Origin: UMGS973 sp963609975
GTDB lineage: Bacteria; Bacillota; Clostridia; Peptostreptococcales; Anaerovoracaceae
Direction: 5' to 3'
DNA: 30,132 nt
NCBI GenBank assembly: GCA_963609975.1
Contig: CAVDMD010000010.1
Location: 1-30,132 of the forward strand
Shown: positions 7,567 through 14,954 of the stretch, one piece after another
How the letters are laid out: every line of letters starts with the position of its first letter
How positions within the stretch are numbered: the first letter of the stretch is position 1
Notes under the pieces: generated by a model
What the model saw: only the letters and a program-made list of their open reading frames with translations
The model's database searches: none
What the model was told of the DNA's origin: nothing
Translations under genes and position numbers: made by a program

Positions 7567-7920
7567 TTAGCCTTCTGTGTTCCAAGGAGTCTTCTGTGCA
7601 ATCATGAAGAAATTGCCCTGGTAGTCCAGTTCAAGATTTTTGAATGTAATACCGAACAGGTCGTGCATTTCGTTTTCATAAATAAATGCACTCCATATTT
7701 CTCCTGTTATGCTCTGCAGCTCCATATTTTCTGGAACCATAACTTTCAAATTGGTTAACGAATAATCTTTATCAAATGAATAAAGAACCTCGATATGTCC
7801 GTCCTTGCACTTTGTCGCGCAGGCCTGACCCAGTCTGTATCCGTCAGCTTTCATGCTTCTTACTTCTGCTAAAAGATCGGAAGCTTCAACCGGTACAAAT
7901 ACGCTTTTGATTTCACTCAT
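7567..7920 (-). CDS. echD: Ech hydrogenase subunit D (NuoC-like)
   Basis: A 117-residue homologue of complex I subunit NuoC (30 kDa). The family signature is YENEMHDLFGI (81-91), matching the WxERExxDxFGI pattern. It has no metal-binding cysteines or membrane helix; known members serve as a structural part of the peripheral arm. The start codon directly follows the echC stop, with its GGAGG inside the end of echC, so the two are tightly coupled. The protein stops soon after the signature and lacks the C-terminal extension of NuoC, as usual for Ech. Confidence 0.92.
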   Translation of the reverse strand: MSEIKSVFVPVEASDLLAEVRSMKADGYRLGQACATKCKDGHIEVLYSFDKDYSLTNLKVMVPENMELQSITGEIWSAFIYENEMHDLFGITFKNLELDYQGNFFMIAQKTPWNTEG

Positions 7921-8418
7921 TTATGCTTCCTCCTTTTCTTCTTCTGCTGCAGGCTCTTCGATTGCTGCCGCAGGTTCTTCAGCTGCAGGAGCGTTTTTCA
8001 TTGCCTCCCTTTTTTCGGCCAAAACTCCAAGTCCCTTGACAACACCGTCAATTATAGCTTCAGGTCTTGCCGCACAGCCCGGAACATATACGTCAACAGG
8101 TATAACCTTGTCAACTCCGCCCTGCACATTGTAGCACTCGGCAAATACGCCCGCCGAGCACGCGCAGATACCTACCGCAACCACAACCTTAGGCTCAGGC
8201 ATCTGTTCATAAATCTGTCTGACAACATCCTTGTTCTGTTCGTTTACGGAACCTGTTACAAGGAATATATCCGCATGTTTAGGATTACCGGTATTGATAA
8301 TACCGAATCTTTCTACGTCGTACATCGGTGTAAGACAAGCGAGAACTTCGATATCGCAGCCATTGCAGCTTGATCCATCATAATGGATAATCCAAGGTGA
8401 TTTTGTTACATATGACAT
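7921..8418 (-). CDS. echC: Ech hydrogenase small subunit (NuoB-like)
   Basis: A 165-residue subunit that holds the proximal [4Fe-4S] cluster next to the NiFe site. The cluster ligands are visible as C18-X2-C21 (SSCNGCDIE), the GICACS cysteines at 85/87 and C115 (VPGCAARP). After about residue 140 comes a low-complexity Ala/Glu tail (APAAEEPAAAIEEPAAEEEKEEA region) not expected in the core fold; it may be a flexible acidic extension. The start follows GGGAGGTG. Fourth-from-last gene in the ech operon, between echB and echD. It receives electrons from EchF and passes them to EchE. Confidence 0.94.
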   Translation of the reverse strand: MSYVTKSPWIIHYDGSSCNGCDIEVLACLTPMYDVERFGIINTGNPKHADIFLVTGSVNEQNKDVVRQIYEQMPEPKVVVAVGICACSAGVFAECYNVQGGVDKVIPVDVYVPGCAARPEAIIDGVVKGLGVLAEKREAMKNAPAAEEPAAAIEEPAAEEEKEEA

Positions 8419-8433
8419 TCTCTTACACCTCCC

Positions 8434-9297
8434 TTATACAAAATACAGAAGGAACAGGTTGATGATTCCAAGTACAGCCGCTACTATCCACGCTGATTTG
8501 AAGGCCACCTGCCACTTCATTCTTGCAAAACTGTTTCCGATGAAAGTTTCAAAGAAGAAAGCAATTATTGCAACTACTATACCGATTATAACGCCTGCTG
8601 CGCTTCCGTTCTGGAAGAACAGGAATATAAATCCGAGCAGGAATATGTTTTCATACCAGTGCGCAACCTCAAGCATTGCAAGTGTTGTTCCCGAAAATTC
8701 AGTTTTAAGACCTGCAACCAGTTCCTGATGCGCATGGTGTGACATACTTAAATCAAACGGAGCTTTTCTGAATTTGATAGTCAGAATGTACATAAACCCG
8801 ATGAATATTCCCAGCATCGGAAGTATGCCCATTGATTCTGAATTCATAATATCAGAAACTTTGAAGCTGCCTGTAAATACATAAAACGCAACTGCAGTCA
8901 GAAGCACCATAGGCTCATAAGCCATTGTCTGAAGCAGTTCTCTCTCCGCACCAAGCTGCGCATAAGGCGAGTTTGAGGAATAAGCTGCTATAATCAGGAA
9001 TGCGCTTGCTGTTGTAAGCGTAAACAGTACCAGCAGCAGATCTCCGCCTGCAAAGAAGAAGCAGCCTGTAACAACTACGAAAAGCAGAAAGCATCCAACG
9101 TAGAAGTCCTGTACCTTGTTAACTGTGATTTTTTCTTTTTCAAACAGTTTGAGTACATCATAAAACGGCTGTAATACAGGAGGGCCTACTCTGCCCTGCA
9201 TTCTTGCACTTATGATTCTGTCAAGACCTGCAAGGAATCCGCCCACAAAAGGTGCAAGTACGATATATGCCACGATAAATATTATCATCTTAACCAT
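8434..9297 (-). CDS. echB: Ech hydrogenase membrane subunit B (NuoH-like)
   Basis: A 287-residue integral membrane protein, homologue of complex I NuoH, linking the hydrophilic hydrogenase arm to the ion pump. About eight hydrophobic helices are readable. The conserved segment GLDRIISARMQGRVGPPVLQP (from residue 24) is the loop that in complex I borders the quinone site. A longer open frame begins upstream in echA, but the ATG at 9295-9297 is preferred: it overlaps the echA stop as TAATG and has GGAGG nine bases upstream, and the product then begins MVKMIIFIVA with a membrane helix. Second gene of the operon. Confidence 0.93.
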   Translation of the reverse strand: MVKMIIFIVAYIVLAPFVGGFLAGLDRIISARMQGRVGPPVLQPFYDVLKLFEKEKITVNKVQDFYVGCFLLFVVVTGCFFFAGGDLLLVLFTLTTASAFLIIAAYSSNSPYAQLGAERELLQTMAYEPMVLLTAVAFYVFTGSFKVSDIMNSESMGILPMLGIFIGFMYILTIKFRKAPFDLSMSHHAHQELVAGLKTEFSGTTLAMLEVAHWYENIFLLGFIFLFFQNGSAAGVIIGIVVAIIAFFFETFIGNSFARMKWQVAFKSAWIVAAVLGIINLFLLYFV

Positions 9298-11258
9298 TAT
9301 ATTGCACCTCCTATCACATATCCTGCAAATATCACAAGAACGACTGCGATTGTAGCTGCTGCCGCAATACATCCGATCCAGTTCATTTTGTTTTCACCGA
9401 AATATTTGTCCATATACCAGTTCTTTAATGACATAACGGTCGGTCCCTGGAATGAGTTTCTGAATGTCAGATTGTCTCCCTGGTTAACACCTGCAAGGTA
9501 TATAGGAACGATTTTTTTCTTTGTGTTGCCGAAGAACAGTATTGTTATAAGGATTATAACAGCAAGCATAATGCACATGATCATCATATTGCCTGAGGAT
9601 AATGCCGCCATATCAGCTCCGAGATAAGGAACTACCACTGCTGATGAAATCACAGGGAAGCCAAGACAGGTAACAAGTACAAGGATAACCAGAAGCGTAT
9701 GTACGAATTTTTCTGATTTGTGTACTGCACCCTCTATGTTCTCAGTGCCTGCAACAACTGCAGAAAGCTTGCCGAGCCATTTAACCCAGTAGAATACAGT
9801 TGTGGCGCTGCCGAAGCATAATACAGCTACAAGGAATACGCTCATAAATACGTTGCCTGTTTCGATGAATGCATCCAGTGCAGCCCATTTTGAAACAAGC
9901 ATACCTAAAGGAGCAAGGAACATAGCTGAAATACCAACCATCATGCAGGCTGCAAGTCTTGGCATTCTGTCGAACATTCCGTCCATATCCTCGATGTTTC
10001 TTGAACCGATGTTGTGTTCTGCCGTACCAACGCACAGGAACAGAAGTGATTTAGTAACAGCGTGGAATATTATAAGCATAATGCCTGCCCATACCGCAGC
10101 AGTTGTGCCGATGCCTCCGCATACAACTATAAGGCCCAGGTTTGCTATGGTTGAATAAGCAAGAACTCTCTTGGCGTTGGACTGCGAAATTGCCGCAAAC
10201 GATGCAAGCAGGAATGTGATTCCGCCTACTGCCATTACCATGATTCCGGCATAGTTGACCATACCGTATTCTGCATTTCCCCAGCCAAGGCAAGGAGCAA
10301 GCTTCAGTATAAGGAACACTCCGGCCTTAACCATTGTTGATGAATGAAGCAGAGCTGATGTAGGGGTAGGTGCAACCATGGCGCCAAGAAGCCAGCTGTT
10401 GAACGGCATCTGAGCCGCTTTTGTGATGCCCGCAAATGCAAGCAGTCCTACAGGAATCATAAGTGCAGGGATTACTCCGTAGCCTGATTCACCGTAAAGG
10501 ATAAGGTCTGAAAGCTGTAATGTTCTGATTGATTCATCCCAGCCGTAACCTAAGATAATGATTGCAAGACAGAATCCCAGTCCGCCAAGCAGGTTCATTA
10601 TTAAAGCTCTGAATGAGTTTCTGATTGCTTCTTTTGTCTTTGTGAAGCCTATCAGGAAGAATGAACATAGTGATGTGATTTCCCAGAAGAAATACATCCA
10701 GATCAGATTGTTTGAGGTTACAAGACCGAACATTGCAGCCAGGAACAGGAACAGCAGGAAGAAGAACCACGGTCTTCTGTCTTTGGAGCCTGCAGGCTGA
10801 TGATGCTGGAAGTCTTTCATGTAACCCATTGCGTATACGCAGATAAGAGTACCGATAATTCCAATGATTAAAATCATTATCAGTGAAAGTTCATCCACAT
10901 AAGCATTGTGTTCAACTTCAATGCCGTGTCCGGTTGTCAGTTCAAACCAGACCATTAAAGGTGTCTGAATAAGAGCGAATACTGCAGCAAGGTACTTTTT
11001 GTACTTAAATGCAAGTATTGTGATGACAACTGCCACGCCGCACTCTATTACCATCATGATGTAGTTTACAATCTCACTTGAAAAATCAAAGTAGGTTGTA
11101 CCGTCACCAAGATAAGTTGCGGCACAGTAAACTGATACTGCAGCTATGATTACTGAAGCTGCAATAACAACTGTGTCTCTTGCCTTATCAGCTTTAACGA
11201 TCAGAAGAACTAAGGCAACCAATAGTGGGAATAAGATTAGAAAAAATATTGTGCCCAT
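9297..11258 (-). CDS. echA: Ech hydrogenase ion-pump subunit A (NuoL/Mrp-like)
   Basis: A 653-residue membrane protein of the NuoL/MrpA antiporter family with roughly 16 hydrophobic segments. The charged residues of the channel are present: Glu193 (FWEITSLCSFF), Lys280 (AGITKAAQMPFNSW), His305 and Lys311 (SALLHSSTMVKAGVF). In the complex it uses the energy of ferredoxin oxidation to move H+ or Na+ out of the cell; the ion cannot be read from sequence. The start has GGAGG seven bases upstream. It is the first gene of echABCDEF, whose order matches the operons known from Methanosarcina and clostridia. No maturation genes (hyp) lie in this window. Confidence 0.95.
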   Translation of the reverse strand: MGTIFFLILFPLLVALVLLIVKADKARDTVVIAASVIIAAVSVYCAATYLGDGTTYFDFSSEIVNYIMMVIECGVAVVITILAFKYKKYLAAVFALIQTPLMVWFELTTGHGIEVEHNAYVDELSLIMILIIGIIGTLICVYAMGYMKDFQHHQPAGSKDRRPWFFFLLFLFLAAMFGLVTSNNLIWMYFFWEITSLCSFFLIGFTKTKEAIRNSFRALIMNLLGGLGFCLAIIILGYGWDESIRTLQLSDLILYGESGYGVIPALMIPVGLLAFAGITKAAQMPFNSWLLGAMVAPTPTSALLHSSTMVKAGVFLILKLAPCLGWGNAEYGMVNYAGIMVMAVGGITFLLASFAAISQSNAKRVLAYSTIANLGLIVVCGGIGTTAAVWAGIMLIIFHAVTKSLLFLCVGTAEHNIGSRNIEDMDGMFDRMPRLAACMMVGISAMFLAPLGMLVSKWAALDAFIETGNVFMSVFLVAVLCFGSATTVFYWVKWLGKLSAVVAGTENIEGAVHKSEKFVHTLLVILVLVTCLGFPVISSAVVVPYLGADMAALSSGNMMIMCIMLAVIILITILFFGNTKKKIVPIYLAGVNQGDNLTFRNSFQGPTVMSLKNWYMDKYFGENKMNWIGCIAAAATIAVVLVIFAGYVIGGAI

Positions 11259-11296
11259 TGAATCCTCCTATAACTTAACATTATTTCATAACTTAC

Positions 11297-11325
11297 ATTT
11301 TACATAAATTCACCCATACAAACAA
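11297..11325 (-). promoter_or_regulatory. Candidate ech operon promoter
   Basis: Minus-strand TTGTTT (-35, 11320-11325) and TAAAAT (-10, 11297-11302) with a 17-base spacer, 39 bases upstream of echA. The -35 is poor, so an activator or another sigma factor is possible. Confidence 0.35.
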
Positions 11326-11398
11326 CACTTTTTGTATAAAAATTTATGGTACTTTAGTTAGAAACTTTAGTGTTTTCAACGTTTTACAGATTTTGTGC

Positions 11399-11464
11399 CA
11401 AAAAAAATACAATAGCTGCCGGTTTTCCACAAAATGTATAACAAGATAAGTGTTTTACGGCAGC
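11399..11464 (-). other. Long-loop stem with U tract upstream of ech
   Basis: On the minus strand GCTGCCG (11464-11458) can pair with CGGCAGC (11421-11415) around a 36-base loop, then an eight-T run follows at 11406-11399. It lies between the permease terminator and the ech promoter. It could be a backup terminator for the permease or part of an ech leader. The rest of the 277-base gap shows no coding sequence. Confidence 0.25.
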
Positions 11465-11495
11465 AAGTTTTGGAACTTTCAGACCTGCACATACA

Positions 11496-11524
11496 GAAAA
11501 CAGGCAGCTCCGAAAGCCGCCTGT
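11496..11524 (-). terminator. Terminator of the amino acid permease gene
   Basis: Minus-strand ACAGGCGGC (11524-11516) pairs with GCTGCCTGT (11508-11500), one G-U pair, then TTTTC. It begins 12 bases after the permease stop. Confidence 0.75.
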
Positions 11525-11535
11525 ATGATTACTAT

Positions 11536-13230
11536 TTATTTTGCTTTTTTGGGTTCTACTTTTCTGTATACGAAGAAGAATATTATCATAAGTATTGCGC
11601 ATACGGCAGTCATTATGTAAAGTCCTGTCTGGATTGCTCCCACTATCGCATTTACATCCGCATTTTCGAGCAGACCGTCAAAATAGTCGCCTGATCCCCA
11701 TGCGTCTTCTGTGCCCCAGCCTTCATACCAAGGTTCAAAGAACAGTGCAATGATATTCATGCAGGTCATAAGCAGGAACAGAAATGCCATTCTCTTGGTA
11801 TCTCCCACTGCAAGGCCTGTTTTTTTGTTTGTAGGGAATCTGTCAGGCTCCTTGACTGTAAGTCCGCCGTATTTTCTTCTCCAGATGAAGTAAAGCACAG
11901 GACCTGAAAGTATGCCTATCATACCGCCCAGATAGTAGTCTGAACCGTTGATGAAATATGCCAGCAGTGCCACGCATATAGGCACTATGCATATCAGGCA
12001 GAGGAAGCCGTAGCCTCCCGGAATCTTGAATACGTATTCTTCCGCAGGTATTCTTTTTCTCAGTATCATGGCCGAGATATATACCATAGCATATGATGCT
12101 ATCAGAAGTGATACGTCAAGTATAATGATAAATCCGAACGGGAACATACAGAATATCAGGTTGAATATTCCTACTGACAGTACCGATATATACGGTACGC
12201 CGAATTTTTTGTCGCATTTAACCATTACAGGAGGTGCAAGATGGTCGTCTGCAAGCGAGAAGAAGCCTCTTGAACCTGACGCTATATATGTGTTGTAAAT
12301 CGAACACTGTGCAAGGATTGCAACCAGAACAAAGAATATTCCCATTGCAGGACCCCAGAAGTGAGCTGCAACATCTGCATAGCCTACGCAGCCTGCTTCT
12401 GTTCCCCAGTTTTCCCACTGTCCCAGTGAGCCGACACCTGCTACTGTAGGCAGGATATATGACGCCATAATAATAGGAACCGTCAGCAGAGTACCTTTAG
12501 GGATTACCTGTGGATTTGCAACCTCACCGGCTATTGTTGACATTGATTCATAACCTGAGTACATCCACATACCGACAGAAATACCGCCTGCGATGTAGAA
12601 GAACCAGTCGCTTATGCCCTCTGCAGGTTCAGGGGTAATCTGGAATGAGATTGTCGATGCTGTCTCTGCATCTCCGCCCCAGTTCAGGAATCCGCATACT
12701 GCAACCATACCGAAGGCTACCATTACGAGAATAGAAAGAATAGTACTTACAATACCTACATCCTTAACTCCGCGGATATTGATTATTGTGAATACGGCTA
12801 TCATTGCAAATTTGATGGCAAATTCACCCATAAAGGACATATCCCATGTGGACGCCGCATAGCTTCCTGCAAGAATTACATATGAAGTATTGTCTATGTA
12901 GATGGAAATAGTTCTCCACCAGCCTGCCTGGAATCCCCAGAATTCTCCCAGAGCTTCCTGTACCCATTTGTAATAGCCGCCCTCCTGCGGTCTTACCGAA
13001 CCAAGTTCGGATGCAACAAGACCAAACGGAAGTCCCCATACAAACGGAAGTACGCATAACATGATGATTGTCAGTCCCGGACCGCATGAAGGCAGCATCT
13101 CTTCGATACCGTAACAGCCTGCGGCTACCAGACAGAAAATCATAAATACTACTGTTGAAACTTTGATATCATGTTTTTTCAAACCATGTTCTTCAACCTC
13201 AACAGCATGAGTTTTTACTTGTTCGCTCAC
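11536..13230 (-). CDS. APC-superfamily amino acid permease
   Basis: A 564-residue membrane transporter with about 12 hydrophobic helices. The N-terminal region VFMIFCLVAAGCYGIEEMLPSCGPGLTI and PQEGGYYKWVQEALGEFWGFQAGWW are the helix 1 and helix 2-3 features of amino acid/polyamine/organocation carriers; the EGGYYKWV segment is typical. The substrate is not determinable; related proteins in gut Clostridia are labelled only as APC permeases. The start is a GTG with AAGGAGG nine bases upstream; there is no usable ATG nearby. It is a single-gene unit with its own promoter and terminator, located just upstream of the ech operon on the same strand, which may hint at amino acid fermentation feeding reduced ferredoxin to Ech (inference only). 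Confidence 0.88.
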   Translation of the reverse strand: MSEQVKTHAVEVEEHGLKKHDIKVSTVVFMIFCLVAAGCYGIEEMLPSCGPGLTIIMLCVLPFVWGLPFGLVASELGSVRPQEGGYYKWVQEALGEFWGFQAGWWRTISIYIDNTSYVILAGSYAASTWDMSFMGEFAIKFAMIAVFTIINIRGVKDVGIVSTILSILVMVAFGMVAVCGFLNWGGDAETASTISFQITPEPAEGISDWFFYIAGGISVGMWMYSGYESMSTIAGEVANPQVIPKGTLLTVPIIMASYILPTVAGVGSLGQWENWGTEAGCVGYADVAAHFWGPAMGIFFVLVAILAQCSIYNTYIASGSRGFFSLADDHLAPPVMVKCDKKFGVPYISVLSVGIFNLIFCMFPFGFIIILDVSLLIASYAMVYISAMILRKRIPAEEYVFKIPGGYGFLCLICIVPICVALLAYFINGSDYYLGGMIGILSGPVLYFIWRRKYGGLTVKEPDRFPTNKKTGLAVGDTKRMAFLFLLMTCMNIIALFFEPWYEGWGTEDAWGSGDYFDGLLENADVNAIVGAIQTGLYIMTAVCAILMIIFFFVYRKVEPKKAK

Positions 13231-13280
13231 GCTACATTTCCTCCTTAAACATAAAATAACATAAATATAATCACACGAAT

Positions 13281-13308
13281 ATTATACACTTTAATTCAAA
13301 AACCTCAA
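13281..13308 (-). promoter_or_regulatory. Promoter of the permease gene
   Basis: Minus-strand TTGAGG (-35, 13303-13308) and a perfect TATAAT (-10, 13281-13286), spacer 16. The leader is about 45 bases. Confidence 0.55.
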
Positions 13309-13374
13309 TGATTTTCAGAAAATACAAGCAAGTGAGCAAGAATATTGACTTTTCCGGTCAAATTAATAATTATT

Positions 13375-13614
13375 CTATACTATTTTGTCGAACACAAATA
13401 TAAGCGCGGCTACACCCGGCAGCCCTAAAACTGCCGAAATCCCTATGGTAACTGCATTAAGAGGCACCGCAAATGCCGTAAAATGAAGCGCCGCAAGTCC
13501 CGCAACACCCAGAGCCGATGAGGCTATGAACTTTGCGGAGATCCTGCCGCAGTCAATTATAATCACTATGGCTGCGATAACAGAAAGTATAAGCAGCTGC
13601 TGACTTATTGCCAT
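13375..13614 (-). CDS. bofA: BofA-like small membrane protein
   Basis: A 79-residue protein with two to three hydrophobic segments. The C-terminal part AVPLNAVTIGISAVLGLPGVAAL (from residue 48) has the P-x-N-x-x-T and G-x-PGV signature of the BofA family, which in Bacillus inhibits the SpoIVFB protease that activates sigmaK. The position beside recR is the same neighbourhood as in Bacillus (dnaX-yaaK-recR-yaaL-bofA), supporting the call. The start has GGAGA six bases before ATG. A BofA homologue suggests a sporulating ancestry, but many clostridia keep it without a classic sigmaK checkpoint, so the precise role is uncertain. Confidence 0.8.
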   Translation of the reverse strand: MAISQQLLILSVIAAIVIIIDCGRISAKFIASSALGVAGLAALHFTAFAVPLNAVTIGISAVLGLPGVAALIFVFDKIV

Positions 13615-13704
13615 AACATCTCTCCTTTTTAATGTACTGCCTGTATAAAATATTCCTGCGGTGACTAAAATAGAATTAAATAGTTTGATGTGAGGTATGA
13701 GTTT

Positions 13705-13989
13705 ATGACTTCAAAGGAAAGAATAATCAGCACTGCAGGTATGTTAAGAAGCAGACTTGCCGCCGCAAACAGATCTTTTCTGAACAGCCGGTTTTACCCT
13801 GCTGATGAAAAAATACTGCTGTTTGATTCAATAGAAAAAGCCTACTCCGATCTTGAGCAGGCTCAGTGCAGTTTTAATCAGCTCAGCGACTCTGCCGCCG
13901 TAGACTATGCTTCATACAGCATACTCGCAGCAGAGGCAAAATACACATATCTTCTGAATCTGGCAAAGAAAAAAGGTATGCGCCTATAG
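13705..13989 (+). CDS. YaaL/DUF2508-like small protein, inverted in the recR-bofA gap
   Basis: A 94-residue soluble, helix-rich protein. The C-terminal stretch VDYASYSILAAEAKYTYLL followed by NLAKKKG resembles the end of the DUF2508 (YaaL) family as I remember it in clostridia. In Bacillus yaaL sits between recR and bofA on the same strand; here the gene occupies that same slot but on the opposite strand. The ATG at 13705 is chosen because GAGGT (13692-13696) lies eight bases upstream; a GTG at 13690 would add five residues. Its stop overlaps the recR stop by six bases at CTATAG. The function of the family is unknown. Confidence 0.65.
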   Translation: MTSKERIISTAGMLRSRLAAANRSFLNSRFYPADEKILLFDSIEKAYSDLEQAQCSFNQLSDSAAVDYASYSILAAEAKYTYLLNLAKKKGMRL

Positions 13990-14583
13990 TTCTCTCCTGC
14001 CCTCAAGGGCTTTGAGAAGTGTTACCTCATCGGCATATTCCAGATCACCCCCGACCGGAATACCGTGAGCAATTCTTGATACTCTGATGCCGGACGGTTT
14101 GATAAGTCTGGCAATATACATAGCCGTGGCCTCTCCCTCTATATTGGGGTTGGTGGCAAGCACAACCTCCCTGACATCGTTTTGCTGAAGTCTGATGATA
14201 AGTGATTTGAGATTGATATCCTCAGGTCCTATGCCGTCCATCGGCGATATTGCTCCGTGAAGCACATGATACAGTCCGTTAAACTCTCTGATGCGCTCCA
14301 TTGCAAACACATCTCTGGGGCTTTCGACAACACATATTATATCCTGTGCCCTCGACGGGTCGGAGCATATGCTGCATGGATCCTGATCCGTAAGATTGCC
14401 GCACACAGAACAGTATCTCATCTGTTCTCTGGCATTGACTATGGCCTGCGAAAGGCTCATAGCCTGCTCCTCATCAACAGACAGTATGTGAAATGCCAGC
14501 CTCTGCGCTGTTTTGCCGCCTATTCCGGGAAGCTTTGACAGCTCATTTATCAGCTTTGACAGCGGTTTTGCATAGGTTTTCAT
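13984..14583 (-). CDS. recR: Recombination mediator RecR
   Basis: A 199-residue protein that with RecF/RecO loads RecA at single-strand gaps. Parts in order: helix-hairpin-helix LPGIGGKTAQRLA (18-30); a four-cysteine zinc finger C58-X2-C61-X8-C70-X2-C73; a Toprim domain beginning DIICVVESPRD (81-91) with Glu87 and the ATNPNIEGEATAMY segment (143-156); and the C-terminal IAHGIPVGGDLEYAD signature. The length is standard. Its start overlaps the ybaB stop as TAATG, so the two are translated together in the dnaX-ybaB-recR operon. Confidence 0.97.
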   Translation of the reverse strand: MKTYAKPLSKLINELSKLPGIGGKTAQRLAFHILSVDEEQAMSLSQAIVNAREQMRYCSVCGNLTDQDPCSICSDPSRAQDIICVVESPRDVFAMERIREFNGLYHVLHGAISPMDGIGPEDINLKSLIIRLQQNDVREVVLATNPNIEGEATAMYIARLIKPSGIRVSRIAHGIPVGGDLEYADEVTLLKALEGRREL

Positions 14584-14942
14584 TATAAAAGCCCCGGAGG
14601 AAGTCCAAGGCTTCCTGTAAGCTTGTTCATTTCGGCTGCCGCAATCTCCTCCATCTGTCTCAAGGCTTCATTGACTGCCGCCATAACAAGATCCTGAAGC
14701 ATCTCTGCATCGTCCGGATCTATTACATCAGGCTTGATTTCGATGCCCGTTATCTGTTTGGCTCCGCACACTGTAACAGTTACGGCTCCGCCTCCGGCGG
14801 TAGCTGTTGTTTCCATTTTGTCTATCTCGTCCTGCATCTCGTTCATTTTGCGCTGCACAGCCTGCATCTGCGCCATCTGTGCCTGCATATTGCCTGCGCC
14901 GGGAGCTTTTGGTTTTTTGCCCGCTTTCATTCCTTTGCCCAT
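14583..14942 (-). CDS. ybaB: YbaB/EbfC nucleoid-associated protein
   Basis: A 119-residue DNA-binding protein of the YbaB/EbfC family, forming tweezer-shaped dimers that coat DNA. The N-terminal Lys/Gly/Met-rich region leads to a coiled helix (MQAQMAQMQAVQRKMNEMQ), then the conserved beta core GGGAVTVTVCGAKQITGIEI and IDPDDAEMLQDLVMAAVNEA. The C terminus ends LGLPPGLL, usual for the family. It lies between dnaX and recR, the conserved bacterial arrangement, with the recR start overlapping its stop. Confidence 0.96.
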   Translation of the reverse strand: MGKGMKAGKKPKAPGAGNMQAQMAQMQAVQRKMNEMQDEIDKMETTATAGGGAVTVTVCGAKQITGIEIKPDVIDPDDAEMLQDLVMAAVNEALRQMEEIAAAEMNKLTGSLGLPPGLL

Positions 14943-14954
14943 ATTAATCCTCCG

